Part shown: piece by piece, positions 1 to 9,579 of the stretch | Layout: each line of letters begins with the position of its first letter | Numbering within the stretch: the first letter of the stretch is position 1 | Assembly (NCBI RefSeq): GCF_002289565.1 | Contig: NZ_NTFY01000073.1 | Location: 1-64,000 of the forward strand | From: Rhodopirellula sp. SM50 | GTDB lineage: Bacteria; Planctomycetota; Planctomycetia; Pirellulales; Pirellulaceae | Length of the DNA: 64,000 bases | Direction of reading: 5' to 3' | Program-made: the position numbers and the translations under genes | Notes under the pieces: model-generated | The model's database searches: none | What the model was told of the DNA's origin: nothing | The model's input: only the letters and a program-made list of their open reading frames with translations

Positions 1-49
1 GGTACCGGAGATCGTCTGTTCGATCGATCGAGGGAAGCCGATTGCCAGA

Positions 50-98
50 CGGTCCAGGGCTCTCTCGCATGACATCTACCGATAGACGCTGCAGTAGG
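50..98. repeat. Dispersed ~48-bp repeat, copy 1
   Basis: This stretch aligns by eye with 2867-2913 (shared blocks 'cggtccagg', 'gcatgac', 'tctaccga', 'cgctgca'). Both copies are intergenic. The rest of 1-345 shows no convincing gene; ORFs there lack recognisable protein features. Confidence 0.4.
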
Positions 99-347
99 TC
101 ATGCTGTGCATGACGTTCTTCTTGTCACGCACAGCGTGACGTACGCCAGTTTGCTCTACCCGAAACTTGAGCTGACACGGAATACTAGTGCTTCAATCAC
201 ATTTAGCTTTGGGGTTGCGTTTGTCGAGCGGAAAAGTGGGCAGGTACGTTTGGCACGGACATCAGTAGCAAGGGATTCAGCGACCGTTGGTGTCCAGCCT
301 TTAGGCGATTCCCCGTCGCTGCTACGCAGCGAGAATGGGCGGCTAAA

Positions 348-489
348 GCCCAATACCGCTAAGTTAAGCGTCGTTTCTTCAGATGAGGGCCCGTAGGCTC
401 GCGCCAAACGGCTGGTATTCGTTTGATATCAGCCGGTTCGCGCCAGCGTCCGGGCCCCCTCATTCACGCTTAACTTAGCGGTATTGGGC
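348..489. repeat. Nested palindromic intergenic element
   Basis: Two perfect 24-bp inverted arms (348-371 and 466-489) enclose a second imperfect hairpin (383-463). The hairpin's halves begin atgagggcccg and end with the matching ccccctcat. The inner hairpin recurs at 17730-17810, and a related one lies at 11838-11931. The element encodes no protein. The structure suggests a REP/MITE-like repeat family, which is inference. Confidence 0.7.
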
Positions 490-819
490 GAAAGCCTGCA
501 CACCAACGCCTATGCCCGTGCCATTCGGGTCACGCACCCTAAATCTAAAAGTTGGCGGACCGCTCGTGGCGTCAGCGTCCAGCTTGCGGGTTTTCGGACA
601 CGCCGGTTCGGCGTCTTGCCTCCCTATCCCCCTTCCAACCCGATTGATCCGTCCGGCTGGCAAGGGCGGCGGTGGTCGAGGTGGGGCGAAAACCCGCCAA
701 CATGATCTCAATGCAACGGAGAAAGCTAGGCTTGGGCAGTTCAATGTCATTTGTAATTCGTCACCGACACCGGCCTGATAGAACGCCGTTCGTCTTTCGG
801 TGACACACCCGGAATTTCC

Positions 820-2118
820 ATGCCTGCGGCGCCACTTCCTTCCAACGAATCGGTTCGGTTGCAAACTCTGGTCGACTACCAGATCCTCGACTCGTTGCCC
901 GAGCAAGAGTATGACGACATCGTTGGCATTGCCTCCCGGATTTGCCGAACGCCGATTGCATTGGTCAGCTTGATCGATGCCGATCGCCAATGGTTCAAGG
1001 CGCGGGTCGGAGTAGATGTCAGCCAGACTGATCGCTCCGCGGCATTCTGCGCCCACGCGATCTTGAATCCAGGCGAGGTGCTGGCCGTCCGTGATGCGAC
1101 GCAAGACCCAAGATTTCTGGACAATCCCCTGGTCACCGGAGCACCGCACATTCGCTTCTACGCCGGATCGCCGTTGGTAACGCCCGATGGGGTCGCCCTG
1201 GGAACGCTCTGCGTGATCGATTCGATCCCCCGCGAACTGTCCCCCGAACAGCTACTGTCGCTCAAAGCACTCGGTCGCCAGACGACGTCGCTGATCGAAT
1301 TGCGTGGCCGAACCAACCAGTTGGAAACGTATCGCTCGGAATTGGAACGATCCAACGAAGCGCTACAAGAATTCGCCTACGCCGCTTCACACGATCTGAA
1401 GCAACCGATTCGCGGGATCGGTTCCTTGACGGAGTTCTTTGTCGAAGATTACGGCGAGCAGCTGGACGATGCGGCCAAAGAAAAACTGGAACTGATTCGC
1501 CGGCTGACCGATCGCGCCCAAACCATGATCGATCAAATGTTGCACTACGCCCGGGTCGGCAGCGTGGTCGACCGCCTGCAGTCGGTCGACCTGAACGAAG
1601 TGGTCGATCATGTCAAGGAGAATCTGTTTGCCCTCATCGCCTCGGGCAAAGTGTCGATCCAAAGCATGCAGCTGCCGTCGGCCAACGGAGCCCCGGTGCT
1701 GCTCAATGAGTTGTTCCAAAACCTGATCTCCAACGGCATCAAGTACAACGACAACGAATCGAAAACGGTGGAGGTCGGATTTCAGACCAAGCGGATCGGA
1801 CCGGATGACGAACCGGTGACCGCTTTCTTTATCGCTGACAATGGAATCGGTATCCCCGAGCGGATGCGTCCGGAGGTGTTTACGATTTTCCGCCGGTTGC
1901 ACGCCGCCGATGCCTACGGCGGAGGTTCCGGAGCCGGGCTGACGATCGCGCGAAAAATTGTCGAGACCCACGGCGGCAGAATCTGGATCGACCCGGCCTA
2001 CCAGGATGGCACCTGTTTCTGGTTCACGATCGGCTCCACCGCGGCAGGAATCGAAAACGAATTCCGCCATGACAACATCCAATCCGAACGAGATGTCTGT
2101 CACGCCGTCAGCATCTGA
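820..2118 (+). CDS. GAF-domain sensor histidine kinase
   Basis: This is a 432-aa cytoplasmic two-component kinase with no signal peptide or membrane segment. An N-terminal GAF domain (about residues 10-165) is followed by a short helical linker. Next is a HisKA domain whose phosphoacceptor motif is SHDLKQPIRG, near residue 190. A HATPase domain follows with an N-box (NGIKYND), a G1 box (DNGIGIP) and a G2 box (GGGSGAGLTI). The order GAF-HisKA-HATPase resembles bacteriophytochrome-like and planctomycete orphan kinases. No response regulator is adjacent, so the partner is unknown. The chosen ATG gives the typical N-terminus of this GAF class (NESVRLQTLVDYQILDS). Family assignment is firm; the signal sensed is unknown. 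Confidence 0.9.
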   Translation: MPAAPLPSNESVRLQTLVDYQILDSLPEQEYDDIVGIASRICRTPIALVSLIDADRQWFKARVGVDVSQTDRSAAFCAHAILNPGEVLAVRDATQDPRFLDNPLVTGAPHIRFYAGSPLVTPDGVALGTLCVIDSIPRELSPEQLLSLKALGRQTTSLIELRGRTNQLETYRSELERSNEALQEFAYAASHDLKQPIRGIGSLTEFFVEDYGEQLDDAAKEKLELIRRLTDRAQTMIDQMLHYARVGSVVDRLQSVDLNEVVDHVKENLFALIASGKVSIQSMQLPSANGAPVLLNELFQNLISNGIKYNDNESKTVEVGFQTKRIGPDDEPVTAFFIADNGIGIPERMRPEVFTIFRRLHAADAYGGGSGAGLTIARKIVETHGGRIWIDPAYQDGTCFWFTIGSTAAGIENEFRHDNIQSERDVCHAVSI

Positions 2119-2270
2119 ACAATCCTCCCCGCGTTGTAGCTACACGTCGTCTTGCGACCGAATTAGGATGGTGGGAATATTGCTTGATCGAAGCTCTGGG
2201 CCGCAGCGTCCAGCCTGAATCCCGACTGATTCGCCCTCCTGTCCGCCCCCCCTGCCTTCAAGGTCCATCG

Positions 2271-2651
2271 ATGCCCGCCCGATTGCTCACCCTGTTGTTG
2301 GTTGTGTTCTCTTTGACAGTGACGACACTCCCTGCGGCCAGCCCGACGGGACGATGGTCCGGCAGCTGGTCGTCTTCGTCGACGGGGCATCACGGTCCGC
2401 TTCGCGCCAAAATCCGCGCCGTCGATGCCAACACCTACCGGGCCCTGTTTGCCGGGCGGTTCGCCAAAGTCATTCCGTTTGTCTACCCGGCAAAATTGCA
2501 ACGCGTCCCAGGCACGTCCAATCGCTATCACTCATCGACTCGTTTGCCGCTGTTGGGCGAATACCGCATGACGGCCACCGTCACACCGCATCAGTTCAAC
2601 GCGACGTTCCGAGGCAAGAAGGATTTGGGCGTCTTTCGGATGTCACGCTGA
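2271..2651 (+). CDS. Small secreted protein of unknown function
   Basis: This predicted 126-aa protein starts at an ATG followed by a clear signal peptide (MPARLLTLLLVVFSLTVTTLPAAS). The mature part is basic and rich in Thr, Arg and Phe, beginning TGRWSGSW and ending with a beta-rich stretch (YRMTATVTPHQFNATFRG). It resembles small Pirellulaceae exported proteins with a GxWxGxW-like opening, but I do not recognise a family. A longer upstream reading exists, but the signal peptide fixes the start. It follows the histidine kinase on the same strand by about 150 bp and is probably an independent unit. Confidence 0.65.
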   Translation: MPARLLTLLLVVFSLTVTTLPAASPTGRWSGSWSSSSTGHHGPLRAKIRAVDANTYRALFAGRFAKVIPFVYPAKLQRVPGTSNRYHSSTRLPLLGEYRMTATVTPHQFNATFRGKKDLGVFRMSR

Positions 2652-2794
2652 AACCGGACAGCTCGCGATAAACGTCATCCGCCGCGCATCCGTCTGATTG
2701 GATCGCTGACTCAAACCGGTGGGTTGCAATGCGCCGCTGGAAACGCCCGTTAGAGGACAGCCGCCAGTGCCCGAATTGAATAATCCCACAGATG

Positions 2795-2860
2795 GCAGAG
2801 CGTACCCACGGATGAAAAGCAGCCAGGGATCCGTGGGTACGCCCTGCCATCCGTGGGAGT
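2795..2860. repeat. Intergenic inverted repeat
   Basis: The segment gcgtacccacggat is mirrored a few bases downstream by atccgtgggtacgc, and a further ccatccgtggg follows. The hairpin lies between the secreted protein and the membrane protein, which point towards each other. It could act as a bidirectional terminator, but there is no T-run. The adjacent 2867-2913 segment is the second copy of the repeat at 50-98. Confidence 0.5.
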
Positions 2861-2929
2861 TCTCCTCGGTCCAGGACTCCCCGGCATGACCTCTACCGAA
2901 AACCGCTGCAACCAGTGGCGCGTGACCGG

Positions 2930-3235
2930 TCATCCCGCCAACTCTTGCAGCCACGCGGCGAAATAGAACGTGCCACAAAGCACGACACTGATCTTCCAGG
3001 CGGCCAACAACGCCATGAAGGTCGGATTGGATTGGACGTCCAATACGGTGCCTTTCTGCCGCGATGTCAATCCGATCAGCACGAAGACCACGGGCAGCGC
3101 CAGCGCCTGAAATGCGGCGAGGGCGAACAGCAGAAACGCCAACGGACGCACCAGTTGAATCAACGCGATCCAGAGTGCGGTCATCGTGGTGACGACCAGT
3201 AGTGCCCGCAATCCGAATCGCACTGCTGCTCTCAC
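2930..3235 (-). CDS. Small integral membrane protein
   Basis: This 101-aa protein is mostly hydrophobic and has about three predicted transmembrane segments (ALRALLVV..., LAFLLFALAAFQALALPVVFVLI, ISVVLCGTFYFAAWL). No family is recognised. Its ATG overlaps the lysA stop by four bases (3232-3235), which indicates translational coupling. Whether it has a role linked to lysine or peptidoglycan synthesis is open. The open frame and coupling make it likely real. Confidence 0.65.
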   Translation of the reverse strand: MRAAVRFGLRALLVVTTMTALWIALIQLVRPLAFLLFALAAFQALALPVVFVLIGLTSRQKGTVLDVQSNPTFMALLAAWKISVVLCGTFYFAAWLQELAG

Positions 3236-4506
3236 TCCGGAATCATCTCGCAGCGGATCAGATCCTCAAACGTTTCTCGTTTGCGAATCAATTTGGCTTG
3301 GCCCTGTTCGATCAACACCTCCGCCGCGCGGGTTTTGCTGTTGTAATTGCTGGCCATGACAAAGCCGTAGGCACCCGCGTTTTCCAGGATGACAAAGTCA
3401 CCGACACGACACATCGGCAGTTCGCGACTGTCGACGTACCCACCTTCACGCTGGGTGAAAATATCGCCCGACTCGCACAGCGGTCCGCCGATGACGGCTT
3501 GGACGTTGTCGCGATCGTCGACGGGGCCACCGTCGCTGGAGCAAACGGAAATCGGATGGTGGGCGCCATACATGACCGGCCGTGCCAGATCGTTGAACCC
3601 GGCATCGAGCAACACAAACAGATTTTCGCCGACCTTCTTCACGCTACGGACTTCGGCGATCAAGAACCCTGATTCGGCGGAAAGGTAACGCCCCGGTTCG
3701 ATTTCCAGCGTCACCGGATGACCGAACGACTCGCTCAATCGGTTGCGGGTGGCGTCCCATAATTGAAAGTACTTGTCCAAATCGACATACGATTCCGACT
3801 CGCTGTACGGCACGGGCAAACCGCCGCCGGCGCTGATCGTCGTGATTGTCCTGCCGACCTCCATCGCCACCCGCTCCATCGCTTCACAGACCTCGCTGAG
3901 GTGTTCCAGGTCGGTCCCCGACCCGATGTGCATGTGAAGCCCGGTCACAGTGACGCCATGCTGGTCGGCCCGACGCAGGCAATCGTCGATCTGTGTGTGC
4001 CAGATTCCATGCTTGCTCTGTTCGCCGCCGGTGTTCGTTTTTTGGCTGTGGCCGTGGCCGAATCCGGGATTGATCCGCAGCGTCACGTCGGCACCTGGGA
4101 GACGCTCGCCGAGTTGCGAAATCATGTCGGGCGATCCGCAATTGACGTGCAACTTGTGCTCGACGACCAAATCCAATGCGGCGGCGTCAAAAATATCCGC
4201 CGTGTAAACGATTTGATGGTCTTGGGGCAAATACCCCGCCGCCAACGCACGTTGAATTTCTCCGCAGCTGACCGCGTCGACGACCACATCACGACGCCGC
4301 ATGCGATCCAAAATGGCGATGTTCCCACACGCTTTTTGGGCATAGCGGATCACGTCGAATTGACTCAAATCCGCAATCCGCTGTTCGATCACATTGAGGT
4401 CATAAACGTAGAGCGGCGTTCCATACTGTTTGGCCAGTTCCGCGACGGATAGCCCCGCGATCTGATGGCGGCTGGTAGAAAAAGTGGGCGTTGTCAGAGT
4501 GGCCAT
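3232..4506 (-). CDS. lysA: Diaminopimelate decarboxylase
   Basis: LysA (424 aa, normal length) is a PLP enzyme that decarboxylates meso-diaminopimelate to L-lysine in the cytoplasm, the last step of lysine synthesis. The N-terminus GTPLYVYD opens the alanine-racemase-like barrel. The PLP lysine lies in YAQKACGN, the substrate-binding HMHIGSG motif is present, and GGGLPVPY and EIEPGR bind the PLP phosphate. The C-terminal PLCESGDIF supplies the catalytic Cys of the partner subunit. The downstream small membrane gene overlaps by 4 bp. Confidence 0.95.
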   Translation of the reverse strand: MATLTTPTFSTSRHQIAGLSVAELAKQYGTPLYVYDLNVIEQRIADLSQFDVIRYAQKACGNIAILDRMRRRDVVVDAVSCGEIQRALAAGYLPQDHQIVYTADIFDAAALDLVVEHKLHVNCGSPDMISQLGERLPGADVTLRINPGFGHGHSQKTNTGGEQSKHGIWHTQIDDCLRRADQHGVTVTGLHMHIGSGTDLEHLSEVCEAMERVAMEVGRTITTISAGGGLPVPYSESESYVDLDKYFQLWDATRNRLSESFGHPVTLEIEPGRYLSAESGFLIAEVRSVKKVGENLFVLLDAGFNDLARPVMYGAHHPISVCSSDGGPVDDRDNVQAVIGGPLCESGDIFTQREGGYVDSRELPMCRVGDFVILENAGAYGFVMASNYNSKTRAAEVLIEQGQAKLIRKRETFEDLIRCEMIPE

Positions 4507-5050
4507 CGCGATCGCAGTGCAGAAAGTGGGAAGGGGACGTCAAACGGCAAGACGCATTTTGTCCCCGAGCAGGCTGTTTTGTCCACCCATCGCCGGTGCC
4601 AGAACTCGTTCCCAGGCTCTGCCTGAGAACGCAATCGAAGTGGGGTAAGCATCCTGCTTGCCACCCCCACCGGCGGGACGGGAGGCGGAGCCTCCAGGAC
4701 GGTGCGTTCGCTGGCGGAGCCCCTCGCCGTGAACGATTTGTTAGCGGCAGGGCGCGAGCCCTCCGGTGTGTTGGCAAAGATGCGCAAGCCCAATGCCATC
4801 TACCTTGACGCTAAGCGGGGTGTTTTTGTTAGCGGTAGGGCGCGAGCCCTCCGGTCTTTCACGGTATTTTTGAAGCGCGACCGGACGGCTCGCGCCGTTC
4901 CGCTAACACCTTTAGAGCCAAAGGACGTGACATTGGACGCAAGCCCAATGCCAAAAAATCGTTCACGGCGTAGGGCGGAGCCGGGGAACGAGGTGGCTGC
5001 GAGACTTGACCCGCGAACCACCTGCGTGGTTCGCGGCAGTCCATCTCTGA
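4507..5050. repeat. Repeat-rich intergenic spacer
   Basis: This 544-bp spacer between two minus-strand genes holds several short repeats. The motif gggcgcgagccctccgg occurs near 4749 and 4838. An inverted relative (ccggacggctcgcgcc) lies near 4881. A hairpin of the gttcccaggctctgcctgagaac type lies near 4609. No ORF here looks real. Confidence 0.6.
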
Positions 5051-6553
5051 TCAGGAACCGGCGGGGTCTTTGCCGTCGGTCCAGGGGCCGGCCAGATCCA
5101 TGTATTCCGGCTCGTCAAGCGTGCTGCCGAAATCGCCGGCTTTCCAACCCGCGATGTGATTGGGCAACTCGCGAGCCTTCGATTTGGCTTCCCATTTCGC
5201 CGCCCAGCCCGGGTCTTTGGTGCTGATGTCGCGGTTGTCGGAATCGACGAAGTAAACCTCGCCGTTGCGATAACTTTGTGCCCCCAAGTTCACCACGGCC
5301 ATCGCCGCGGCGCCCAAGTCTGGCGGGTTGTTGCACAGTTCCGGCTCGCCGGCTTCACAGGCATCCAGGAAGTTCGCGAAGTGAGCCTTGGTCGTGTTCT
5401 TGACCGGCTCGGTGGAGATTCGCTCGTTTTCGAAGGTCCGCTTGGCGGAATCGCCTTGGGAAGTGACTTGGCGTCGCTCGGGGACGAAATCGAACCCGTC
5501 GAAACCTTCGCCGTTGCCGAGTTCGAAGGTGCCGTAGTGACCACGGATCAATTGATTCACGCGTGATTCTTGGTTGCACATCGTCGCGGTGATCAATCCT
5601 TGCACGCCTTCGTTGAAGTCCGCGGCGACGGTGGCAACGTCGGGCACATCGCGTCCGTCGTACTCCATGAAGATTCCGCCGGCGCCGACCACGCGTCCGG
5701 GGATTCGAAGCCCCGTGGCCTTCAACATTGACGTCGTGCGGTGGACGAACAAGTCGGTGAACATGCCGCTTCCGAAGGGCCAGAATCGTCGCCACTGCTT
5801 GTAAACCGCACGGTCAAACGGCATCTCCGGGGCGAGGTCTTCGTTCGTGCCCAGCCAGCGCTGCCAATCAATCTTCTTCGGATTCATGTCCTCAACCAGC
5901 TTGTAATAACGCCATTGCCCGACGTTGCTGTTGCGGAAATATTCGGTTTGGAATCCGAGCACCTTGCCGAGTTTTCCGTCTTGAAGCAACGCTCGGATTT
6001 CATTCCAAACCGGCAGACTGGTCGATTGCACGCCAACCTGCATGACCTTGCCCGAGGCGCGCCACTTGTTTTCGACGTTGAACGCTTCTTCGACCGTCTT
6101 GGTCATCGGTTTTTCGCAGTAGACGTTCAGCCCCGCGGCGAGCGAATCGATGATCTGTTTGTGGTGCCAGTGGTCGGGCGTTCCGATGCAAACGGCGTCC
6201 AGGTTTTCCTTGGCGATCATGTCGTTGTAATCGACGTATCGCCCCGGATCCGTACCGGTTTTGTCCTTGATGTAATCGGCGACCATGTCGCGCTGCGTCT
6301 CGTAGACCTCGGCGACCCCGACCAGGTCGATCTGGCGGCCTTCCTTGTGCAGATCGCAGAGTGTTTTCACGTGGGCGCCGAAACCGCGTCCGCCGGGGCC
6401 GATGAACCCGATGCGTAGGCGTTCGTTCGCACCGGCGGCAGCCTTGGCGCGTCCGGGTAGCGTCATCGCAACGCTCGCCGCGGCACCGACTGTGGCGCCG
6501 TTTTTCAGGAAGGATCGTCGGTCGGTACTTGGTTTTTCAGCAGGATGGTGCAT
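5051..6553 (-). CDS. Tat-exported Gfo/Idh/MocA family oxidoreductase
   Basis: This 500-aa NAD(P)-dependent sugar or inositol dehydrogenase-like protein belongs to a family greatly expanded in planctomycetes. A twin-arginine signal (DRRSFLKNGATVG, followed by a hydrophobic stretch and GRAKAAA) indicates folded export. The Rossmann part begins LRIGFIGPGGRG. The diagnostic YCEKPMTKTVEEA motif carries the conserved E-K-P, near residue 145. GTPDHWH precedes it. The C-terminal domain includes DLFVHRTTSMLKA. The substrate cannot be told from sequence, and with a Tat signal it may use a tightly bound cofactor. No operon partner is adjacent. Confidence 0.9.
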   Translation of the reverse strand: MHHPAEKPSTDRRSFLKNGATVGAAASVAMTLPGRAKAAAGANERLRIGFIGPGGRGFGAHVKTLCDLHKEGRQIDLVGVAEVYETQRDMVADYIKDKTGTDPGRYVDYNDMIAKENLDAVCIGTPDHWHHKQIIDSLAAGLNVYCEKPMTKTVEEAFNVENKWRASGKVMQVGVQSTSLPVWNEIRALLQDGKLGKVLGFQTEYFRNSNVGQWRYYKLVEDMNPKKIDWQRWLGTNEDLAPEMPFDRAVYKQWRRFWPFGSGMFTDLFVHRTTSMLKATGLRIPGRVVGAGGIFMEYDGRDVPDVATVAADFNEGVQGLITATMCNQESRVNQLIRGHYGTFELGNGEGFDGFDFVPERRQVTSQGDSAKRTFENERISTEPVKNTTKAHFANFLDACEAGEPELCNNPPDLGAAAMAVVNLGAQSYRNGEVYFVDSDNRDISTKDPGWAAKWEAKSKARELPNHIAGWKAGDFGSTLDEPEYMDLAGPWTDGKDPAGS

Positions 6554-6717
6554 TCGCGAGTGCCTCGGGCCGATTCGGCAGGTGGGAAAAATGGCGGGAA
6601 ACTTTGAGCCACCAATTGTAACTGATCGGTCGCGGAATGGTATCCACAGCCCCTGATCGAAGCGTGCCGTCGACCGCGGTCGCGTTGACGCGGGGGCGTT
6701 CTCGACGCGTTCCTACG

Positions 6718-7125
6718 TCAATCCCTCGGCCAGCATTGCATTGAGCCCACAATTGGCACCTGGGAAAACCCGTCCGCCAGCGGGTCGCGGTGATAAAAAT
6801 ACGTGTGCGCCGCCCCAATCAGCTCGCCGTCTTCGCCGAACACGTCGACCACATGGCGGTGGTACAGGTCGCCCGGAGAATTGCCATCGGTCCCCTCGAT
6901 GTCGTCCAGCACGGACAGCACCTGCGGCATCGAGAGGGGGGCAAACCTCCACAGTTCGCCGACCACCTGGTGGTCGCCCGGCATCAGCGCCGGATAGTCC
7001 GCGCGTCCGTACAGTGTTCCGCGAATCCAACTCGCGACCACGTTTCGCGGCGCGACGGGCCAGCAACTCTCGCGACATTGACCGCGTTTGAGTGTGCCGT
7101 AAACGAATACCGAATCGATCATCAA
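6718..7125 (-). CDS. Gamma-glutamylcyclotransferase-like (AIG2 fold) protein
   Basis: This 135-aa protein starts with the substrate-loop motif VFVYGTLKRG of the GGCT/AIG2 fold. The conserved acidic position lies in LDDIEGTDGN, followed by LYHRHVVDVF. These features match small bacterial GGCT-like proteins (110-150 aa) that cyclise gamma-glutamyl amines or peptides to 5-oxoproline. The exact substrate is unknown. Two ATG codons lie in tandem at the start. It stands alone on the minus strand. Confidence 0.85.
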   Translation of the reverse strand: MMIDSVFVYGTLKRGQCRESCWPVAPRNVVASWIRGTLYGRADYPALMPGDHQVVGELWRFAPLSMPQVLSVLDDIEGTDGNSPGDLYHRHVVDVFGEDGELIGAAHTYFYHRDPLADGFSQVPIVGSMQCWPRD

Positions 7126-7169
7126 TCAATAGGAATCAAGTGGAAGGGGGGCCGACACTGACATATGTG

Positions 7170-7250
7170 TTGGTGTGCAGGCTTTAGCCGCCCACTTTCG
7201 CTGCATCGCAGCGACCGAGAATCGCCTAAAGGCTAAACACCAACGGCTCT
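7170..7250. repeat. Palindromic repeat (gttggtg... caccaac)
   Basis: A hairpin-like element begins tgttggtgtgcaggctttag and ends ctaaaggctaaacaccaac. A related arrangement in inverse order lies at about 287-350 (ttggtgtccagcctttaggc ... ggcggctaaagcc). The rest of 7251-7460 shows no gene, only a short duplicated stretch (gtcaaaaaatgg occurs at 7305 and 7320). Confidence 0.55.
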
Positions 7251-7460
7251 GAATCCCCTGTTACAGATGCCCGAACCATTCGGGGAAGCGGCGTTTACGA
7301 GTGGTCAAAAAATGGGATGGTCAAAAAATGGAATGTGCCGCGATTGCGAGAACTCGCCTCTTCGATTGTTTGATTTTTTGACCACCAAATCTTTTGACCA
7401 ACCGCCGGTTGCATTTACCGCGTGGTAGCAGCCAGAGTGATGTCACTGGATTATTGATCA

Positions 7461-8654
7461 TCATGTGAAGCTCGGCTTTCGCATGGATTTGAACTCGGCT
7501 TGCCATCGGCCGATGGCGGCGTCGATTCGCTCGGTACCGAGTTCGGCGAAAAACTCGGACCAGCTTGCATCGCTGGTGAATCCCAGCCCGCCGGCCATCG
7601 CCAAATCCACCGTGGCCAGCGAATCAGCGACGCCTTCTTTCAGCAAACAGTTCGCTTCAATCCACATCGGAATCGTCAACAACAGCAACACCTCGCCGTC
7701 GGTGAACTCGCGGCGATCGGTGCGATAGGTTTCAATCAGTTGTTGTGTTTGGTCGGACAATTGCTGACTGCGTTGACCGTGTTCGTAGTCGAACAATCCG
7801 CCGCCGCCTGCGCGCCCGAGTCGTTTGCGTTTGAGCAGAGCCGGCACCATCGGCGACGGATCGATCCGCTGCGGGAACGCGCTGGTGAACGCTTTGCCGG
7901 CATGGTACATCGTGGGCGCCCCGATCCAGTCGATCAACTCCAGCGGAGACATCGGCATGCCGTAGGCCAAAGCCGCCCGCTCGATCTGACGCTCGGTCGC
8001 ACCACGGCACAGCAGCAACAACGCTTGGTTCAGATAGGGCGAAAGCATTCGGTTGACGATGAACCCAGGCCCGTCCTGGCACCGGATGGCGCGCTTGCCC
8101 AGTCGCGCCGCGTGATCCACGACCGCTTGGATTGCATCGTCGTCGCTACGTTTTCCCGCCACGACTTCGACCGCCGCCCGGGCATGGACGGGCATGAAAA
8201 AGTGCATCCCACAGACCCGGCCGGCCGACCGCAACCGCTGGCCGGCGATCTGGTTGATCAACAGGGTGGACGTGTTGCTGCAGAGCACCGCCGTTTCCCC
8301 CAGCTCGCTTTGCAGCATTTCAAACAAGTCTTGTTTGGCATCACAGCGTTCGACGATCGACTCAATCACGATCGGCGCATGGGTCGCATCACTCCCGTTC
8401 GGTTCGCCGACCGTGATGGCGTGCAGCGCTCCGCCGGACAGCGATCCGCCGGGCAGCGAACTCTCACGCGTCGCAAGCCCCGCTTCGTCAAAGGCAATCG
8501 CTGCGGCCCGGATCGCCTCAGCACGTTGGTCTGCCAGGCAGAACGTAACGTTGCGTACCGCATGGGCATCGGCGATCGCTCGTCCGACCACGCCCGCTCC
8601 GATCAACAAAACGCGGGGCAAGTCGTGCGGCCACTGCGGGGAATCGGGTTTCAT
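7461..8654 (-). CDS. 3-hydroxyacyl-CoA dehydrogenase
   Basis: This 397-aa NAD-dependent enzyme oxidises 3-hydroxyacyl-CoA in fatty-acid beta-oxidation or a related pathway. The Rossmann motif is near the start (VLLIGAGVVGRAIADAHA). The catalytic region includes SNTSTLLINQIA, GMHFFMPVH (catalytic His) and GPGFIVNRMLSPYLNQA. A C-terminal helical domain repeats the 3HCDH_C fold (GLGFTSDASWSEFF). A start at 8768 is possible but would overlap the next gene's 3' end. The ATG at 8654 puts the Rossmann fold at the normal position. No enoyl-CoA hydratase domain is fused. Confidence 0.85.
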   Translation of the reverse strand: MKPDSPQWPHDLPRVLLIGAGVVGRAIADAHAVRNVTFCLADQRAEAIRAAAIAFDEAGLATRESSLPGGSLSGGALHAITVGEPNGSDATHAPIVIESIVERCDAKQDLFEMLQSELGETAVLCSNTSTLLINQIAGQRLRSAGRVCGMHFFMPVHARAAVEVVAGKRSDDDAIQAVVDHAARLGKRAIRCQDGPGFIVNRMLSPYLNQALLLLCRGATERQIERAALAYGMPMSPLELIDWIGAPTMYHAGKAFTSAFPQRIDPSPMVPALLKRKRLGRAGGGGLFDYEHGQRSQQLSDQTQQLIETYRTDRREFTDGEVLLLLTIPMWIEANCLLKEGVADSLATVDLAMAGGLGFTSDASWSEFFAELGTERIDAAIGRWQAEFKSMRKPSFT

Positions 8655-8679
8655 CCCAAACCTTGGTAAGTAGTGTTCA

Positions 8680-9579
8680 CTAAGCGGCCGCCTGCTCGGC
8701 AACTGGATGGGGAACGGCAACCGTCTGCTCACACGACTGCAACTCGACGCGCGGTTTGCGACCGACAAACGCCGCCCACGCGGTAAACGTGCTCGGCGGC
8801 CCCATCATCCAGTCCGTTTCTGCCAACGCGTACATGTCTCTCAATGCGGTTCCGGGGCCGGGGGTGATGTTCAGTCCCGCAAAGTGCTGGGGGTTCAGTC
8901 GTTCGTGGCTGCAAACCAAAAACTGCACCGTGCGGCCGGGCAACTGGTCGCACACGCTGCGCATCCAGTTCGCATACAAACGGTCGTCGAAATAATATCG
9001 CCCGCCTTGGAATTCGGCATAGTCGCCGCGGCGAATGTGGACGCCGACGACAACGTCACTCGCACGACGCGCCTGTTGCATCGTCAGATCGATCGCGTTT
9101 TGATCGTCCGCGGAAACGGCAAAGAAATCACGAATGTGCGACCAATGGTTCTGCAGCAGCCTTGGGCTACGAAACAGCCAGCCCTGTAACAACAGCGTGC
9201 GGCCAGATTCAACGGCGCTGCGAAACAATTCGCCTTCCAAGTCACACTCCTGGCCCGATCGCAATCGAATCACCTTGGCCGGATAGTCACGCATCCCGAA
9301 CGCGTTCATCGTTTTTGCCACCGCCTGAATGCCGTGCATCAACCCGAGACGCACCGGTTGCGATGGAGCCCGGCCGGACCCGGTGTCGATGAATCGTCCA
9401 TTCAGGTGTGTTGTGTAGCGACACCAGAGATCGTTGCGTGTGCTGGGGAACAACGCCGCATACTCGGCAAAGCAGGGATTGCGCAGTTCGACGCCATAGT
9501 GCCGGGCCGCCGCAATCAAGTGCGCGTAAAGAAACAACCGGTTTCCGAGTTGGCCGTATCTTCGTGCGATAATCATCAT
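8680..9579 (-). CDS. Alpha-1,2-fucosyltransferase-like glycosyltransferase (GT11)
   Basis: This 299-aa protein has the GT11 hallmark GQLGNRLFLYAHLIAAA near the N-terminus. The nucleotide-sugar motif GVHIRRGDYAEF is near residue 190, followed by FLVCSHE and a DMYALAETDWMMGPPSTFTAWAAF segment. GT11 enzymes transfer fucose from GDP-fucose to galactose in surface glycans. Donor and acceptor here are inferred only. The frame stays open upstream to 9969, but the tandem ATGs at 9574-9579 place the GQLGNRL motif correctly. Confidence 0.8.
   Translation of the reverse strand: MMIIARRYGQLGNRLFLYAHLIAAARHYGVELRNPCFAEYAALFPSTRNDLWCRYTTHLNGRFIDTGSGRAPSQPVRLGLMHGIQAVAKTMNAFGMRDYPAKVIRLRSGQECDLEGELFRSAVESGRTLLLQGWLFRSPRLLQNHWSHIRDFFAVSADDQNAIDLTMQQARRASDVVVGVHIRRGDYAEFQGGRYYFDDRLYANWMRSVCDQLPGRTVQFLVCSHERLNPQHFAGLNITPGPGTALRDMYALAETDWMMGPPSTFTAWAAFVGRKPRVELQSCEQTVAVPHPVAEQAAA

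Noticed and set aside
106-396. 96-aa plus ORF
   Set aside because: Its second half lies within the palindromic repeat region, and no motif is seen.
7500-8669. 389-aa plus-strand ORF
   Set aside because: It is antisense to the 3-hydroxyacyl-CoA dehydrogenase gene and has no recognisable features.
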